Assembly: GCA_015039365.1 (NCBI GenBank)
Contig: WION01000021.1
Span: 186,001 to 250,000, forward strand
Direction: 5' to 3'
Length of the DNA: 64,000 bases
Source of the DNA: Amanita rubescens
Taxonomy: Eukaryota; Basidiomycota; Agaricomycetes; Agaricales; Amanitaceae
Below, one piece after another: positions 34,850 to 45,532 of this stretch. The number at the start of each line of letters is the position of its first letter. Positions within the stretch are counted from its first letter, which is position 1. Both the position numbers and the translations under genes were made by a program. A model generated the notes under the pieces. The model was not told the DNA's origin. It searched no databases and was given only the letters and a program-made list of their open reading frames with translations.

Positions 34850-35750
34850 AACGATAACAGATCGACCACGTCTTGACATACATTTATGATTTCTGCTTCT
34901 GATCGATCTATGCCTGCCTCTCGTCTTAGGGGACAGCACCTAAGAGGATATCCGTTTCTCCAAACTCTTCCCGTTGGTCCCTGGGAAGATGTCACCATCG
35001 CTCCAATGTTGACAGTCGCGAACGTGATAAATATCTTGTACCTCAAGTCGGTAATCATAATCATCTGGGGCAGTGACTTTAGTCACAAAGAAGTCTAGAA
35101 AACGTCATTGTGGCGTCTGATGCATGATAGGAGAGAATGACACACTCCGTAGCCACTGGGAAGCACTAGCCGGCGCAGCGAGTGGGAAAGGTATCAGACA
35201 CGTAGCCGCATCGGCAGAGGTCCTATCAACGGTCAGTGAACATCGGCGATCGCAAGCGGCTGGCCCAAACATAAATTCACCCCAACCCATGCTATAAAAG
35301 CAAACGTAAATATAGAGGCAGCCATCGCCTTACTGGCCGGGTGCATTTGGAAGGTTTTCAACAGGATGTGTCTTAAGGATCTAAAATGTAAAAGAGAATC
35401 CCCATTCCCATGCGGGGATGGATAATGACCGTTTACGTCCTCGTGTTTCAACACTGAAGGAAATTTGAATTGGTCGCCACAATTTTCTACTAACGGATGG
35501 GAAGATAGCTAAAACACGTTCCTTGTAAGCGATCGAAAGGGATCTCGGCAGCAGAAGAGGCACCTGATTGAGCTTTGGCCACACCGCAGCAAGAAAATGA
35601 TGAAAGCGATAACAAACCGGACAAAGTCGGCGCACCCCTCTTTAAGAGTTGCGTGAGCCACGACACGAGAACCATATTTGATCACCCGAACATATGCGGT
35701 ACCGCTGAAAAAAAGTAGTAAGCGTTGGAGCAATGAAGAAAAAAATTGGT
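34850..35750 (-). pseudogene. MFS sugar/quinate transporter pseudogene with internal deletion
   Basis: Degenerate copy of the transporter at 61566-63795. Reading leftward, YVRVIKYGSRVVAHATLKEG (equivalent to the region near 63540) runs directly into ADFVRFVIAFIIFLLRCGQS (near 62520), so about 1 kb with the first transmembrane half is missing. Further blocks are VETRGRKRSLSIPAW, SKAMAASIFTFAFIAWVGVN and a frame-broken C-terminus near 34850-35060. It abuts a GTPase coiled-coil fragment at about 35760. Confidence 0.8.
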
Positions 35751-35759
35751 CGAGAAAAA

Positions 35760-35890
35760 GCCGGCCCAAGCTTAGTATGGAAGTGGAAGTGGAGGCGATG
35801 CATAATGATCTGAGGACCGTTGAGGCGGTCAAGAAAGGCTTGGAAAGCACAAAAAAAAGAAGCTAAGAGTGGTGGAAAAAGCGCGTCAAT
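35760..35890 (+). pseudogene. AIG1-type GTPase coiled-coil fragment (3' to AGO-C)
   Basis: Short plus-strand stretch reading MEVEVEAMHNDLRTVEAVKK and GLESTKK; after a one-base shift in the A run, KLRVVEKAR. This parallels the coiled-coil end of the GTPase at 30384-32171 (AIKKSLENMKRKLKMVEEAS). It points at the 3' end of AGO-C, about 100 bases away, mirroring the fragment behind AGO-B. Confidence 0.55.
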
Positions 35891-35991
35891 GAACGTCGAA
35901 TCGTAGGTGACAGACCGAGAACGATTGATTGTATACATATAGCTTACAAGAAGGGTCACTATCTTTTTGAGTGTAATATGACAGCCCAACG

Positions 35992-38900
35992 TCAAAGGTA
36001 GAACATGGAACCTCTGAGATCGTCATGCACCTAGTTGAAAACATACTCAGCATTTACTCAGGGTCACCACTTCAAAAAGACGTACTCCGCTGCCCCAATG
36101 TTTCTTCGCTTCTTCGAACACGCGTTGGCGTTCTTGTTCTTCGTCTGACTTGTCGCTACGAACAGAAGTTACCGTCGCTTTATCATCCACATTCAAAAAA
36201 TCATTTAGATAGCACCGCCCACGCTCGCACGCTATGTCTGCATAGTACGCCGGAGGGATCAGGCTGACCGATCTCGTTGCACGGCCATATAGGTAGCTGA
36301 AATCGTGAGTACCCTTCTGGATCTCATTTGCTGAAAAATGCGTCTCATCATAGATGATCGTGTAGTGCGTCATCTTGACGGTTCCTTGAATACCGGCATG
36401 AGCTTGGAGATAAAAGTCGAAATCAAAGCTAATGGAACAGTCAAAACACAAAACAAGTCAATGAGGGTGACTTACACAGCCGTTATTCCCCTGTCGACGA
36501 CAGTTCCTGGTATCGTATTGCCGTTCTTGTCGGCGTCCTTCTCATCCGTTGCGAACGGTCTTGTTCCGGGTTAATGATCCCCAACGTAAGAAAAGTATAA
36601 AGAACTTACTTGGCGTGGTGGCGTTTCCTTAGTAAATGCGTGTTTAGAGTAGTTCAAGTATAAATTTATGAAAACCTACCCGCAAACTACCATGGAGAGT
36701 AATGGCCTGTAGCCCTTACGGACATCCTTGAACGCTTCAAGGATCTGTTTCAGCTCATCCTTGAGAAGAATGAGGAACTGGCCCTAAATCGACCCGTTCA
36801 TTATGACACGTATATTTAGAAGATGACGACGAACCTCTGAGACACCATCGCGGAACACGAAGACGCGCTCAGGAAGCGCATTCTGGTTATGACTTGCATA
36901 AGCCTCTAATCTCTCGATCAACATATCTCGCAGTTCATCAAGTGTCTAAAAGCATCAAAAAATCGGTTTATTCCTGTTCCAAAGAAGACAGTGCAGACCT
37001 CTTTGTTCTTCGCGTGCTTTTGAATTCGGAGACTAGCAGGAAATTGAACAAACGAGTCATCTATGCTTGCTACGACAGCGGCGATGGACGGCGTGCCGCT
37101 CTTGCTTCCAGGACCAGCGTGGGTGACGTCAATGCCAACCATCATCGTAGGTTTGGTTTTCAGCCATGCAATGGCGGAATCATCAAGCTTGAACGTCGTC
37201 CTTCAGAATCTCGCTTTTACGGTATTCTCATGAGAAACTTACTTTATGATTTATCCCTCCAAGCTTCGTGTTTACCTTCAAAGTGACGTTGGATAAGTAT
37301 TGATCTTGCCTCCTTTCTTGGAGCGCTGTGTCGAGTTGCATATGGAAGGTATGGATGCCAAGGATAACGTCGCAAATGCGCTAGAACCAAAAAATAATAA
37401 TAATTCAGGGTCGTCAAATCGAAACAATCAAAATTTTACCTTGATGCCGGGGTAAATACATTTGTCTATTCCCCGCAGCAACACGAGGATGAAGCTAGGC
37501 TTTCCAGTTTGTCCTTGCTGCGCCTCTATTATGTTCTGTATAACTCTTAATGCCTCTGTTCTCCCATCGTCGTCACGCTGTATAGTGTTTAAGTCCGCCG
37601 TGAGCATGGTTTGCGTGGATCCCTGGATGTCCATCCCGATCACCAAGCATTTCTGTTGGAATGCATCGACCAGCCCGGAGATCCGGTCCGACTCAGGCGG
37701 CCGTCGACTGGTAACCCATGGATCATCAATGTATAGCACCCAGAAAGAGTCGACCTTGGCTCCCTGATGGAATTTGGCGTTGACAATGTTCCAGGCACCA
37801 TTCTTCACGGTTACAGGTCGAGCATTATGGTACGACAGTTTGGGAGCCTCTAGAATACGGCCGGGAATCTCGGCCATCTTGTCGCCGATCTCAATCCCGA
37901 ATGAAGCGAGGATGGGAGCTTTCGCCTGAGGCGAGAAACAAAGGGCGGGCAAGCCGTCCTCGAGAAGGCAGCGGGCGTTAATACCTGGAGGCTTGCATGC
38001 AATCTGTATCATTTCGGCCGTTTCATCTCCTGTAAGTTTGCCTATGCGAGCGCAACCAGGAATAATGTCACATAGTTCGGCAGGGACCCATACCGGATCC
38101 TTTTTACGTTTCATGTCGCGATAACCGAGACATACGACTGGCAGATCGTGGGCGTGTTCGAGCGTTTGATTATGCTCTGAACATCATTTCGTCAAAATTG
38201 ACAATCATGACGCTCGAGATCGACTTACTTTGTTTAAAGAATTCCTCTACCGACATCCTTTCACCGTCCACGGTAATTTGCTGGTCTCGAGCGGTACTCT
38301 TACCGATCGCAAAAAGCTTTTTCTTGTGACCTAGGTGTCGCGTTCTGACTCTGATGCTGCCCACCACGCTGGACGGCAGTCTCGGCATTGCACCATGTTT
38401 GGTTCTAACTTCTAACAGCACTTCGGCCAGATTTCGGGGCTCGATGAAGGCGGACGAACAAACGTTCCTAACGGCTTGACTTAGTACAACACTCCGGTGG
38501 AAAGCACAGGTTCGACGTACACATTGACCATCAATTGTTTGAACGTGGGCCTGACAGATATGAAGAAGCCTCGCCATACTTGAACTCCAGTAGATAAACG
38601 TATGTCGGAATGAATTTCATTCGGGTCGAAAAAGTACTTGGTAGCCCCGTTGCTATCTTTCTTACCCAAGCGAACGCCGTTGTGACTTGCCGGATACTGG
38701 AGGATAAGGTTCAATGCTGAAAGGGTCGGTTGTAGATCGTCAGTTCGACGTTGCAAGTCGCCCTCCGTGAATCTGTTAACACCAGCAAAAATCAATGATC
38801 AGGGGGCCGTCTTCTAACGAAAAACAAAGCAATACCGGTTGATAGGGCCGAGATTTATTTCGCTCAAGAACTGAATGGTAACTTCATACAGAGGCTTCTT

Positions 38901-39530
38901 TTTCTCAGGCTCCTTCTCTTCTTCCGCGTCCTCTCTAAACACGATCGTGAGTTGGAGGGGTTGGGGTAGCTCTTTTGAGGCGATGATCCGCTGGCTGTAG
39001 TCGTGGACGATAAAAGAGCTGTACGGCTCGAAACGTTGATCCTCATTTAGAATCTCGAAGATCCGCCGCTTAATTGACGACTTGATATTAGCAGGATCAC
39101 TGCTGGATCGCGCCTTTCCTTTTCCTTTAACATCTTTACCGCCGTCGTCGACGCTCTTGGGAGTAACATCCGTGATGGTCACAGAATAGTCGTAGAAAGG
39201 GCTTTTCGGCAGTTTTACTGTAAAGAAATTCGCCCGAAGATTGATCTCAGCGCCGATCGTCCCATAACCAGGGCGCAAAGGTAGTTCGGCCAACCCACTA
39301 CCCTCCGCTTCGAAGCGTTCAATAAGAGCCTCTTGGCTCCCGTCTGTGAGCCGGGGAGGGAGAGTTACCGGCTGATTGGGAGGGTAAACCACAGGGCCCA
39401 CGGAACCCCCTCCTCCACCCCTGCTTCTTCCACCTCGGCCACGATACCCTCCTCTTCGACCGCCGCGTCCCGAGCCAGAACCATGCTGAGGTCCACGGCC
39501 CCGGCCCCTTCCTCTTCCTCTATCTGCCAT
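35992..39530 (-). CDS. Argonaute protein AGO-C, apparently intact
   Basis: The only full-length Argonaute here whose exons I can join without a frameshift. ATG at 39528-39530 gives MADRGRGRGRGRGPQHGSGS and a short RGG tail, N domain (LPLRPGYGTIGAEINLRANF), linker/PAZ (VQVWRGFFISVRPTFKQLMV; NVCSSAFIEPRNLAEVLLEV), WVPAELCDIIPG, MID (KNGAWNIVNAKFHQGAKVDS) and PIWI. Slicer residues are present: VGIDVTHAGPG, glutamate in LDELRDMLIERL, FRDGVSEGQF, and THYTIIYDE; KRHHAK splices onto PFATDEKDADKNGNTIPG. The C-terminus is VHDDLRGSMFYL, stop at 35992, ending in the hydrophobic residue expected of the family. About ten introns. A guide-loaded slicer in RNA silencing is the likely role. Promoter with TATA and hairpin at 39636-39722. 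Confidence 0.92.
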
Positions 39531-39635
39531 GAGGCCCTAGAGACAATGAAAAAAGAAAGCGATGTCGGCGAAAATTGCAAGAGGGTAAGAACTGTATTAT
39601 GCGTGTAGTAGGGCTTGCCAATTCGCAGTGGTGTT

Positions 39636-39722
39636 CGTGGTTGTGAGCTTAAGGCAGGGCACGAGAAGCTCACAATCACGGTTTGAGGCAAGAAGAGGCT
39701 ATCGTCCAGGTGCCGTTTTATA
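39636..39722 (-). promoter_or_regulatory. AGO-C core promoter and 5' leader hairpin
   Basis: On the minus strand, TATAAAA (39716-39722) is followed by CGTGATTGTGAGCTT (39666-39680) and AAGCTCACAACCACG (39636-39650) around a 15-base loop. Compared with AGO-A and AGO-B, one T in the right arm is C, turning a G-U wobble into a G-C pair. Confidence 0.77.
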
Positions 39723-40588
39723 CTCGTGCCCATGCCCGCGCAACTCCGACTTGACGCATACAATGACCCCACGCATTGGAAACTGCGATACATAAATAGA
39801 TGGAATGATCGCCATTCGAGTTGCCATAAAAGAGAGTGCGATAAAACAGTCCATGAGAATTAGCAAGCTGGATGCAATGCGTATTCAGCCCCACCTCGTT
39901 CTTCAACATCCGATACTTCTCTCGATGTTATCCACTGATTCCTCCTTCCTATCGTTCGTCATGATAGTTTTTATGGCAAAGATCTTTCATATCAATCTCG
40001 TTGACCGGTACGGCGGTAGCTCCTAGGAAGCCTTGTCTGGACCGAACCCAACCGCACCAATAATAGTAGACAGGAGGTACGGCGTTCCGACGGGTCGTAT
40101 TTCTGCCTTTGACTCCTGTTCAGCAGTGCTTGCAGCTTGACGTTCCGCTAGCCGAGCTCGTGTGGTCTCAACGTGACTTGGATACCCCAGAATCGGACAC
40201 TATTGCCATACTTGCGTCACGGACGGGCTTGATAGGCTCTGGGATTTGAAAAGGAAGGGTACTACTTGGGACGGCGTTCCGATGTGGCAGCGGGCAGATC
40301 CGAGCGGAGTGTGAAACGGAGGCAAATATTTGGACCAACGCGCCCGCTGCACAGCAAACGCGCGTTTCCGTCATATATATTATACCCCTCCATGTTCATT
40401 CGTCTAATGCTGCTGCAAGATGTACAAGTTCAATCAAGACGACAACAGATTCTGTGAGAAAGGCGCGGAATGGGCCTGATAGCCCAACGCCGACAACAAG
40501 ATTTGCTTTAATTTACACTAGAACCTCCCTAATCACCTCATATCAAGAAGTAGACTTTCAGCTGCCTCTTGGGTCGAAAATAAGGAAG
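39723..40588. other. Intergenic region between AGO-C promoter and HNH_2 gene
   Basis: No conserved exon recognised on either strand. It contains the 3' flank of the HNH_2 gene. Confidence 0.4.
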
Positions 40589-41553
40589 TTAATGATCTTG
40601 TACACCAATAGAAGAGATATATTTCTGGATGTTTTCTTCTGCCGTGCCAGTCCAGCCAGTGCCCTCAACCTGGCAAGCCTTCCACGACGGCATGACACGC
40701 GTCGCCGCAAGGATGTCAGCGATGACGTCCACATTTAGTGCTAGTGTATGTTGGCTTGATGATGTCGTCATCGTAGGTTGAGACGGCAGCTGTACTTGCG
40801 CAGATCCGTGGATATGGTTGTCTGGTGGGGCATCATGTTTGAAGGAACCTGATGCATTGTCGAACACTTGTTTCGACAAGATCCAGTCTTGCCAAAGTAT
40901 GTCATTGGGAACAGTTGGAAGAACAGGTTGAAAGGGGTGAAATCCACGGACGCGCATCTCATGGATTAAGAATAGGGAAGGGAAGGGCGCATATCTATCC
41001 TTGATATCAAGAGCAATAGCTTTACCGTGGAACTGCTGAAGATCCTCGTCATCAGAGTAGTTGATAAACACGAACTTGCGAATCTGTTTACTATAAATGC
41101 TTGGCCCGAATCAAAGATGAATCAAATCTCACGTCTGGACAAAAACGGATGAAGAAACCATATGCATTGAATATCCCACGATGGGTTTTACACATAATCA
41201 TGCCATCGCGCGGTTCATGGCGGGGTGCATCTTTGGCTTCCCGAGGGATCCAACCGCGAACTTTGAGGCCATTCCACTGTCTCTCACATTAGCCTTAGGA
41301 GGGCTCAAATACCGTTTTGACTTACAGTATGAGGCTCTGAATCCATGATGACGTGGCAGTGCTCTAAACTCCCGACAGTAGATTGCCCGCAGATGACGCA
41401 GCGACATTGTCCCAGGAACCGGTCTCGTCGATCTAATTCAGTATGGAACGCGGTAGTCGTCGACAAAGCCGACACCTCACGGTCTGACCAACCATACCCA
41501 TGGGGTGGTCCGGGTGAAGGGAGAGGAAGTACGAATAGGGATAGAAGTGCCAT
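40589..41553 (-). CDS. HNH_2-type endonuclease-like protein
   Basis: Member of an HNH nuclease-like family common in Agaricomycetes. ATG at 41551-41553 gives MALLSLFVLPLPSPGPPHGY, then ELDRRDRFLGQCRCVICGQS and LEHCHVI, the first part of the treble-clef core (CxxC and His). A middle exon reads WIPREAKDAPRHEPRDGMIM followed by CKTHRGIFNAYGFFIRFCPD, the second part with the closing Cys/His. The last exon (ending at 40589) starts FVFINYSDDEDLQQFHGKAI and contains ALDIKDRYAPFPSLFLIHEM, a conserved family signature, then a low-complexity C-terminus. Two introns. DNA target or cellular role unknown. It lies between AGO-D and AGO-C. Confidence 0.82.
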
Positions 41554-41624
41554 AATAATAATATGTATGTGGCTATGCAACCCACAGAATCGTGCACCGA
41601 GCGCGCTTCTCATCCAGAAGGCTG

Positions 41625-41695
41625 GTGTCACCGTGAGCCAAACCGATTCCTACACACGATCTGTTTTCTCGCAGTGCCTCTCCGAAACCCTGGTC
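41625..41695. repeat. 65-bp segment, inverted copy of 33036-33104
   Basis: GTGTCACCGTGAGCCAAACC.. to ..GCCTCTCCGAAACCC is the reverse complement of 33036-33104 with about three differences. It lies just 3' of AGO-D. Confidence 0.7.
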
Positions 41696-41803
41696 TTATC
41701 ATGGCGAAATTGCTTTCTTAACGCAAATTTCTATAGTACATATTCGCAATTGTTTCGTACAAGATGTACTACCAAGTACCGGATCATAAACGATAGCTTG
41801 GTA

Positions 41804-44800
41804 TCAAAGGTAGAACATGGAACGCCTGAGATCGTCGTGGACCTAGTTGGGAATTTCAATCAGCATTGTTTCGTAGTCACCATTTCCAAAAAAAGACATA
41901 CTCCACTGCCCCAATGTTCCTTCGCTGCTTCGAACACCCGTTGCCGCTCTCTTTCTTCATCTGAATGGCCACTACGAACAGAAGTAGTCGCCTTGTCATC
42001 GACGTTCAAAAAATCATTCAAATAGCACCGCCCACGCTCGCACGCAATATCTGCATAGTACGCCGGAGGGATAAGGCTAACCGATCTCGTGGCACGGCCG
42101 TACAGATAGCTGGTATCATTAGCGCCCTTTTGGATCTCATCTGCCGAGAAATGTGTTTCGTCGTAAATAACGGTGTAGTGCGTCATCTTGACGGTTCCTT
42201 GGAGACCGGCGTGAGCTTGGAGATAAAAGTCGAAATCAAAGCTAAAAACGGAACAGTGAATTCGCAAGTACAGGTGGACAAGTGCAAAGGCTTACACGGC
42301 AGTTATGCCCCTGTCAACGACGGTTCCTGGTAGTGTGTTGCCATTCTTGTCAGCATGCTTTTCATCCGTTGCGAAAGCTCTTGTTCAAGGTCAACAACGC
42401 CCAATGTCAAATGAGTATAACGAACTCACTTTGCATGATGGCGTTTCCTTTGTGAATTTGTTCAGGAGGTATTAGTTGTAATTTCATGAAAACTTACCCG
42501 CAAACAACAATGGACAGAAGTGGCTTGTAGCCATTACGTATCCTCTTGAAAGCTTCCTGTATCTGCGGCAATTCCTCCCTGAGGACAACGGCGAATTGTC
42601 CCTAAATCGCGTTCAGAACGGCATTAACGTACTGTATAACGCGACAACAAACCTCGGAGACACCATCGCGAAACACGAAAACTCGCTCAGGGAGCTTGTT
42701 CCCGTTCTTACTTGCATAAACCTGTAACCTCTCGATCATCATTTCCAACAATTCGTCAAGGGTCTGAGAAAGAAAGGAATCAATCTGATTCTATACAGAA
42801 ATGAGGCAACACTAACCTCTTTATTCTTGGCGTGCTTTTGGACCCGGAGGCTAGCGGGGAAATGGACAAAGGAGTCATCTACGCTTGCTACGACAGCAGC
42901 AATGGACGGCGTGCCCATCTTACTTCCAGGACCAGCGTGAGTTACGTCGATCCCAACCATCATTGTAGATTTAGGTTCTCAGCCATTTCATCGCGGAATC
43001 GTCCAGCTAACGTACATCAATCACTCAGTTATTGTCTCATCGTGAACCCGACCCACCTTATGGTTTATCCCTCCAAGCTTTGTGTTGACCTTCAAAGCGA
43101 CGTTAGGACAAATATTGATCCTGCCTCTTTTCCTCGAGCGCTTTGTCGAGTAACATGTGGACGGTATGGATACCCAACATAGAGTCGCAAATACGCTAAC
43201 AGGCGGTTATGAAATGTTGGGTTCGAAACAATCGCAAATTTACCTTAATTCCTGCATAAATCCACTTGTCTACGCCACGTAGGAGCACGAGGATAAAGCT
43301 GGGCTTTCCGGTCTTTGCTTTCTGCGTCTCTATTACCTCTCGTATGTGCCTCAACGCCTTTGTTCTCGAAAAGTCATCGCCCTGCATAGAATTCAAGTCT
43401 GCTGTGAGAATCGCTCGCTTGGCCCCCTGGAAGTCCATCCCACTCGCTGTGCATTTGGCTTGGAATGCATCGGCCAGCTGAGTAAGCATGTTCCCAGGCG
43501 GTGGGCCTCGCCTGGGATCGGAAACTGAATCATCCTTAACATATAGCCCCCAGTAAGACGTGACCTTGGCTCCACGCAGGAACTTGATGTCGACGATGTT
43601 CCAAGCACCATTCTCCGCGATCACTGGTTTATTGCGGTATGAGAGTTTGGGAGGTGGTAAAATGCGCGCTGGAATTTCGGACATCTTGTTACTAATGTCG
43701 ATGCCGAATGAAGCGAGGATGGGAGCCTTCCTCTGCACCGAAAAGCCAAGGGTGGACAATCCCTCGTCGAGGAGACACTTGGCGTTAATGGCAGGACGCT
43801 TGCACGCAATATTGATCATTTTTGTCGTTTCGTCTCGCGTGAGCTTGCCCGTACGAGCGCTACCGGGAATAATGTCACATAACTCGGCTGGCACCCATAT
43901 AGGTTCTTTTCTGCCATCCTTGTCCATATATCCGAGACACGCAAGCGGTAAATTAGCATGCTCCAGCGTTTTCTTGTATCCTAATTATTGTTAATAACTC
44001 GTCTTGACCACTTTGCACGCGAGATTGACTTACTTCGTTTAAAGTACTGCTCCACTGACATCTTTTCGCCGTCTACCGTGATCATCTCGTTCCTAGCTGA
44101 TTTTGCACCTATTTTGAAGAGCTTTTTCTTATGACCCAAGTTTTTCGTCCTGACTTTGATGCTTCCCAGCACATCGGGAGGAATAGTTCCCACTTCCAAG
44201 AGCACTTTAGCCAGGTTTCGCGGTTCCAAGAAGGCCGCGTAACAAACGTTGCTAAAGTTTCGTCTTAAGACGAATGTGGATAGCGCGAGACTGAGTGTAA
44301 GACTTACACATTGACCATCAATTCTTTGAACGTGGGCCTGACGGATATTAGAAACCCTTGCCATACTTGAACTCCGGGAGATAAAGATATCCTGGAATCG
44401 ATTCTCTTCGGGTCGAAAAAATATTTGGTAGCACCATTAGTGTCTTTCTTTCCCAAGCGCGTGCCGGTATGACTTGCTTGATATTGAAGGATAAGGTTTA
44501 GTGCCGAAAGGGTCGGTTGTAACTCATATTCTCGGTATTGCAAGTCGCCCTCTGTGTACCTTTAAAAACGCCGGTTAGAATAACATCCGCCAACGAAATA
44601 GACAAAAAGAATACCGATTGATAGGTTCCAATTTGATTTCGTCTAAGAAATCGATAGAGACCTCGTACAGAATCCTCTTCTTGTCGTCAGGCTCCTTCTC
44701 GTCTTCCTCCCTGAACGTGATGGTGAGTGTGAGGGGTTGTGGAAGCTCCTTCGCAGCGACGATCCTTTGGCTGTAATCGTGAACCACAAACAACTTGTAT

Positions 44801-45312
44801 TGCTCAAATATTTTGTCCTCTTCTAGTAACTCGAAGATTCGCTTCTTAATTGGCGCCTTGATATTAGTGGGGTCATCACCCGATCGCGGTTTTCCTCTTC
44901 CCTTGCCGCCTTTACCTCCGTTATCGGCGGTCTTGGGAGTAACGTCTGTGATGGTCACCGAATAGTCGTAGAAAGGTCCTTTCGGCAGTTTTACCGCAAA
45001 GAAGTTCGACCGGAGGTGGATCGGGAGGCCAAGCGTCCCCCAACCTGGTCTGGTAGGCATCTCGGGGTGTTTACTGCCCTGTTCCTTGAAGCGCTTGATA
45101 AGAGCGTCCTGGCTGCCATCGGCGAGTCTGGGAGCGACAGCTACTGGCTGGTTGGGCGGGTAAATCAGAGGGCCTTCGATGCCTCTTCCGCCGCCCTTTC
45201 CTCCGTGAAAAACTTCTCTTTCGCCCCCATCTCTCCTTTGGCTGTAATGAGCTGGAGGGCCGCCTGGACCTCTTCTTTGGCCTTGGCCTTGATGTTGTCG
45301 TCTGTCTGTCAT
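41804..45312 (-). CDS. Argonaute protein AGO-D, two frameshifting insertions
   Basis: ATG at 45310-45312 gives MTDRRQHQGQGQRRGPGGPP, a shorter and less RGG-rich tail than the other copies. N domain (MPTRPGWGTLGLPIHLRSNF), PAZ region (VQVWQGFLISVRPTFKELMV; NVCYAAFLEPRNLAKVLLEV), WVPAELCDIIPGSARTGKLT, MID (ENGAWNIVDIKFLRGAKVTS), PIWI with VGIDVTHAGPG, LDELLEMMIERL, FRDGVSEGQF and THYTVIYDE, and the end VHDDLRRSMFYL at 41804. Compared with AGO-C, one extra base at 43105 (QDQYLS then TAA instead of NV) and one at 42973 (WLRT then TAA instead of K/P-T-MMVGID) break the frame at the MID-PIWI boundary. Both extra bases are T on the coding strand, after CC and before A. All other exons are open. A truncated N-PAZ-MID product, or sequence error, is possible. 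Confidence 0.85.
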
Positions 45313-45442
45313 GTCGAAATCCTAGATGGTAGAGACAACCTGTGAAGAAAAGTCGATGAACTAGGAATGCAACGGTTCGCAGCGGTAGAGCAAGGGTTGT
45401 ATTGCGCGTAGAATGGGGTTTGGTTATCGATAGTGACGTTCG

Positions 45443-45532
45443 CGGTGGTCGTGAGCTTTAGTTGGGGCACAAGAAGCTCGCAATCACGGTTTGAGTCAAG
45501 GAATACGCATAGCTTGGGTGCACCCTTTTATA
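45443..45532 (-). promoter_or_regulatory. AGO-D core promoter and 5' leader hairpin
   Basis: On the minus strand, TATAAAA (45526-45532) is followed by CGTGATTGCGAGCTT (45474-45488) and AAGCTCACGACCACC (45444-45458). The stem carries extra mispairing compared with the other three; position, loop length and the TTGTGCCC loop core are kept. Confidence 0.72.
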
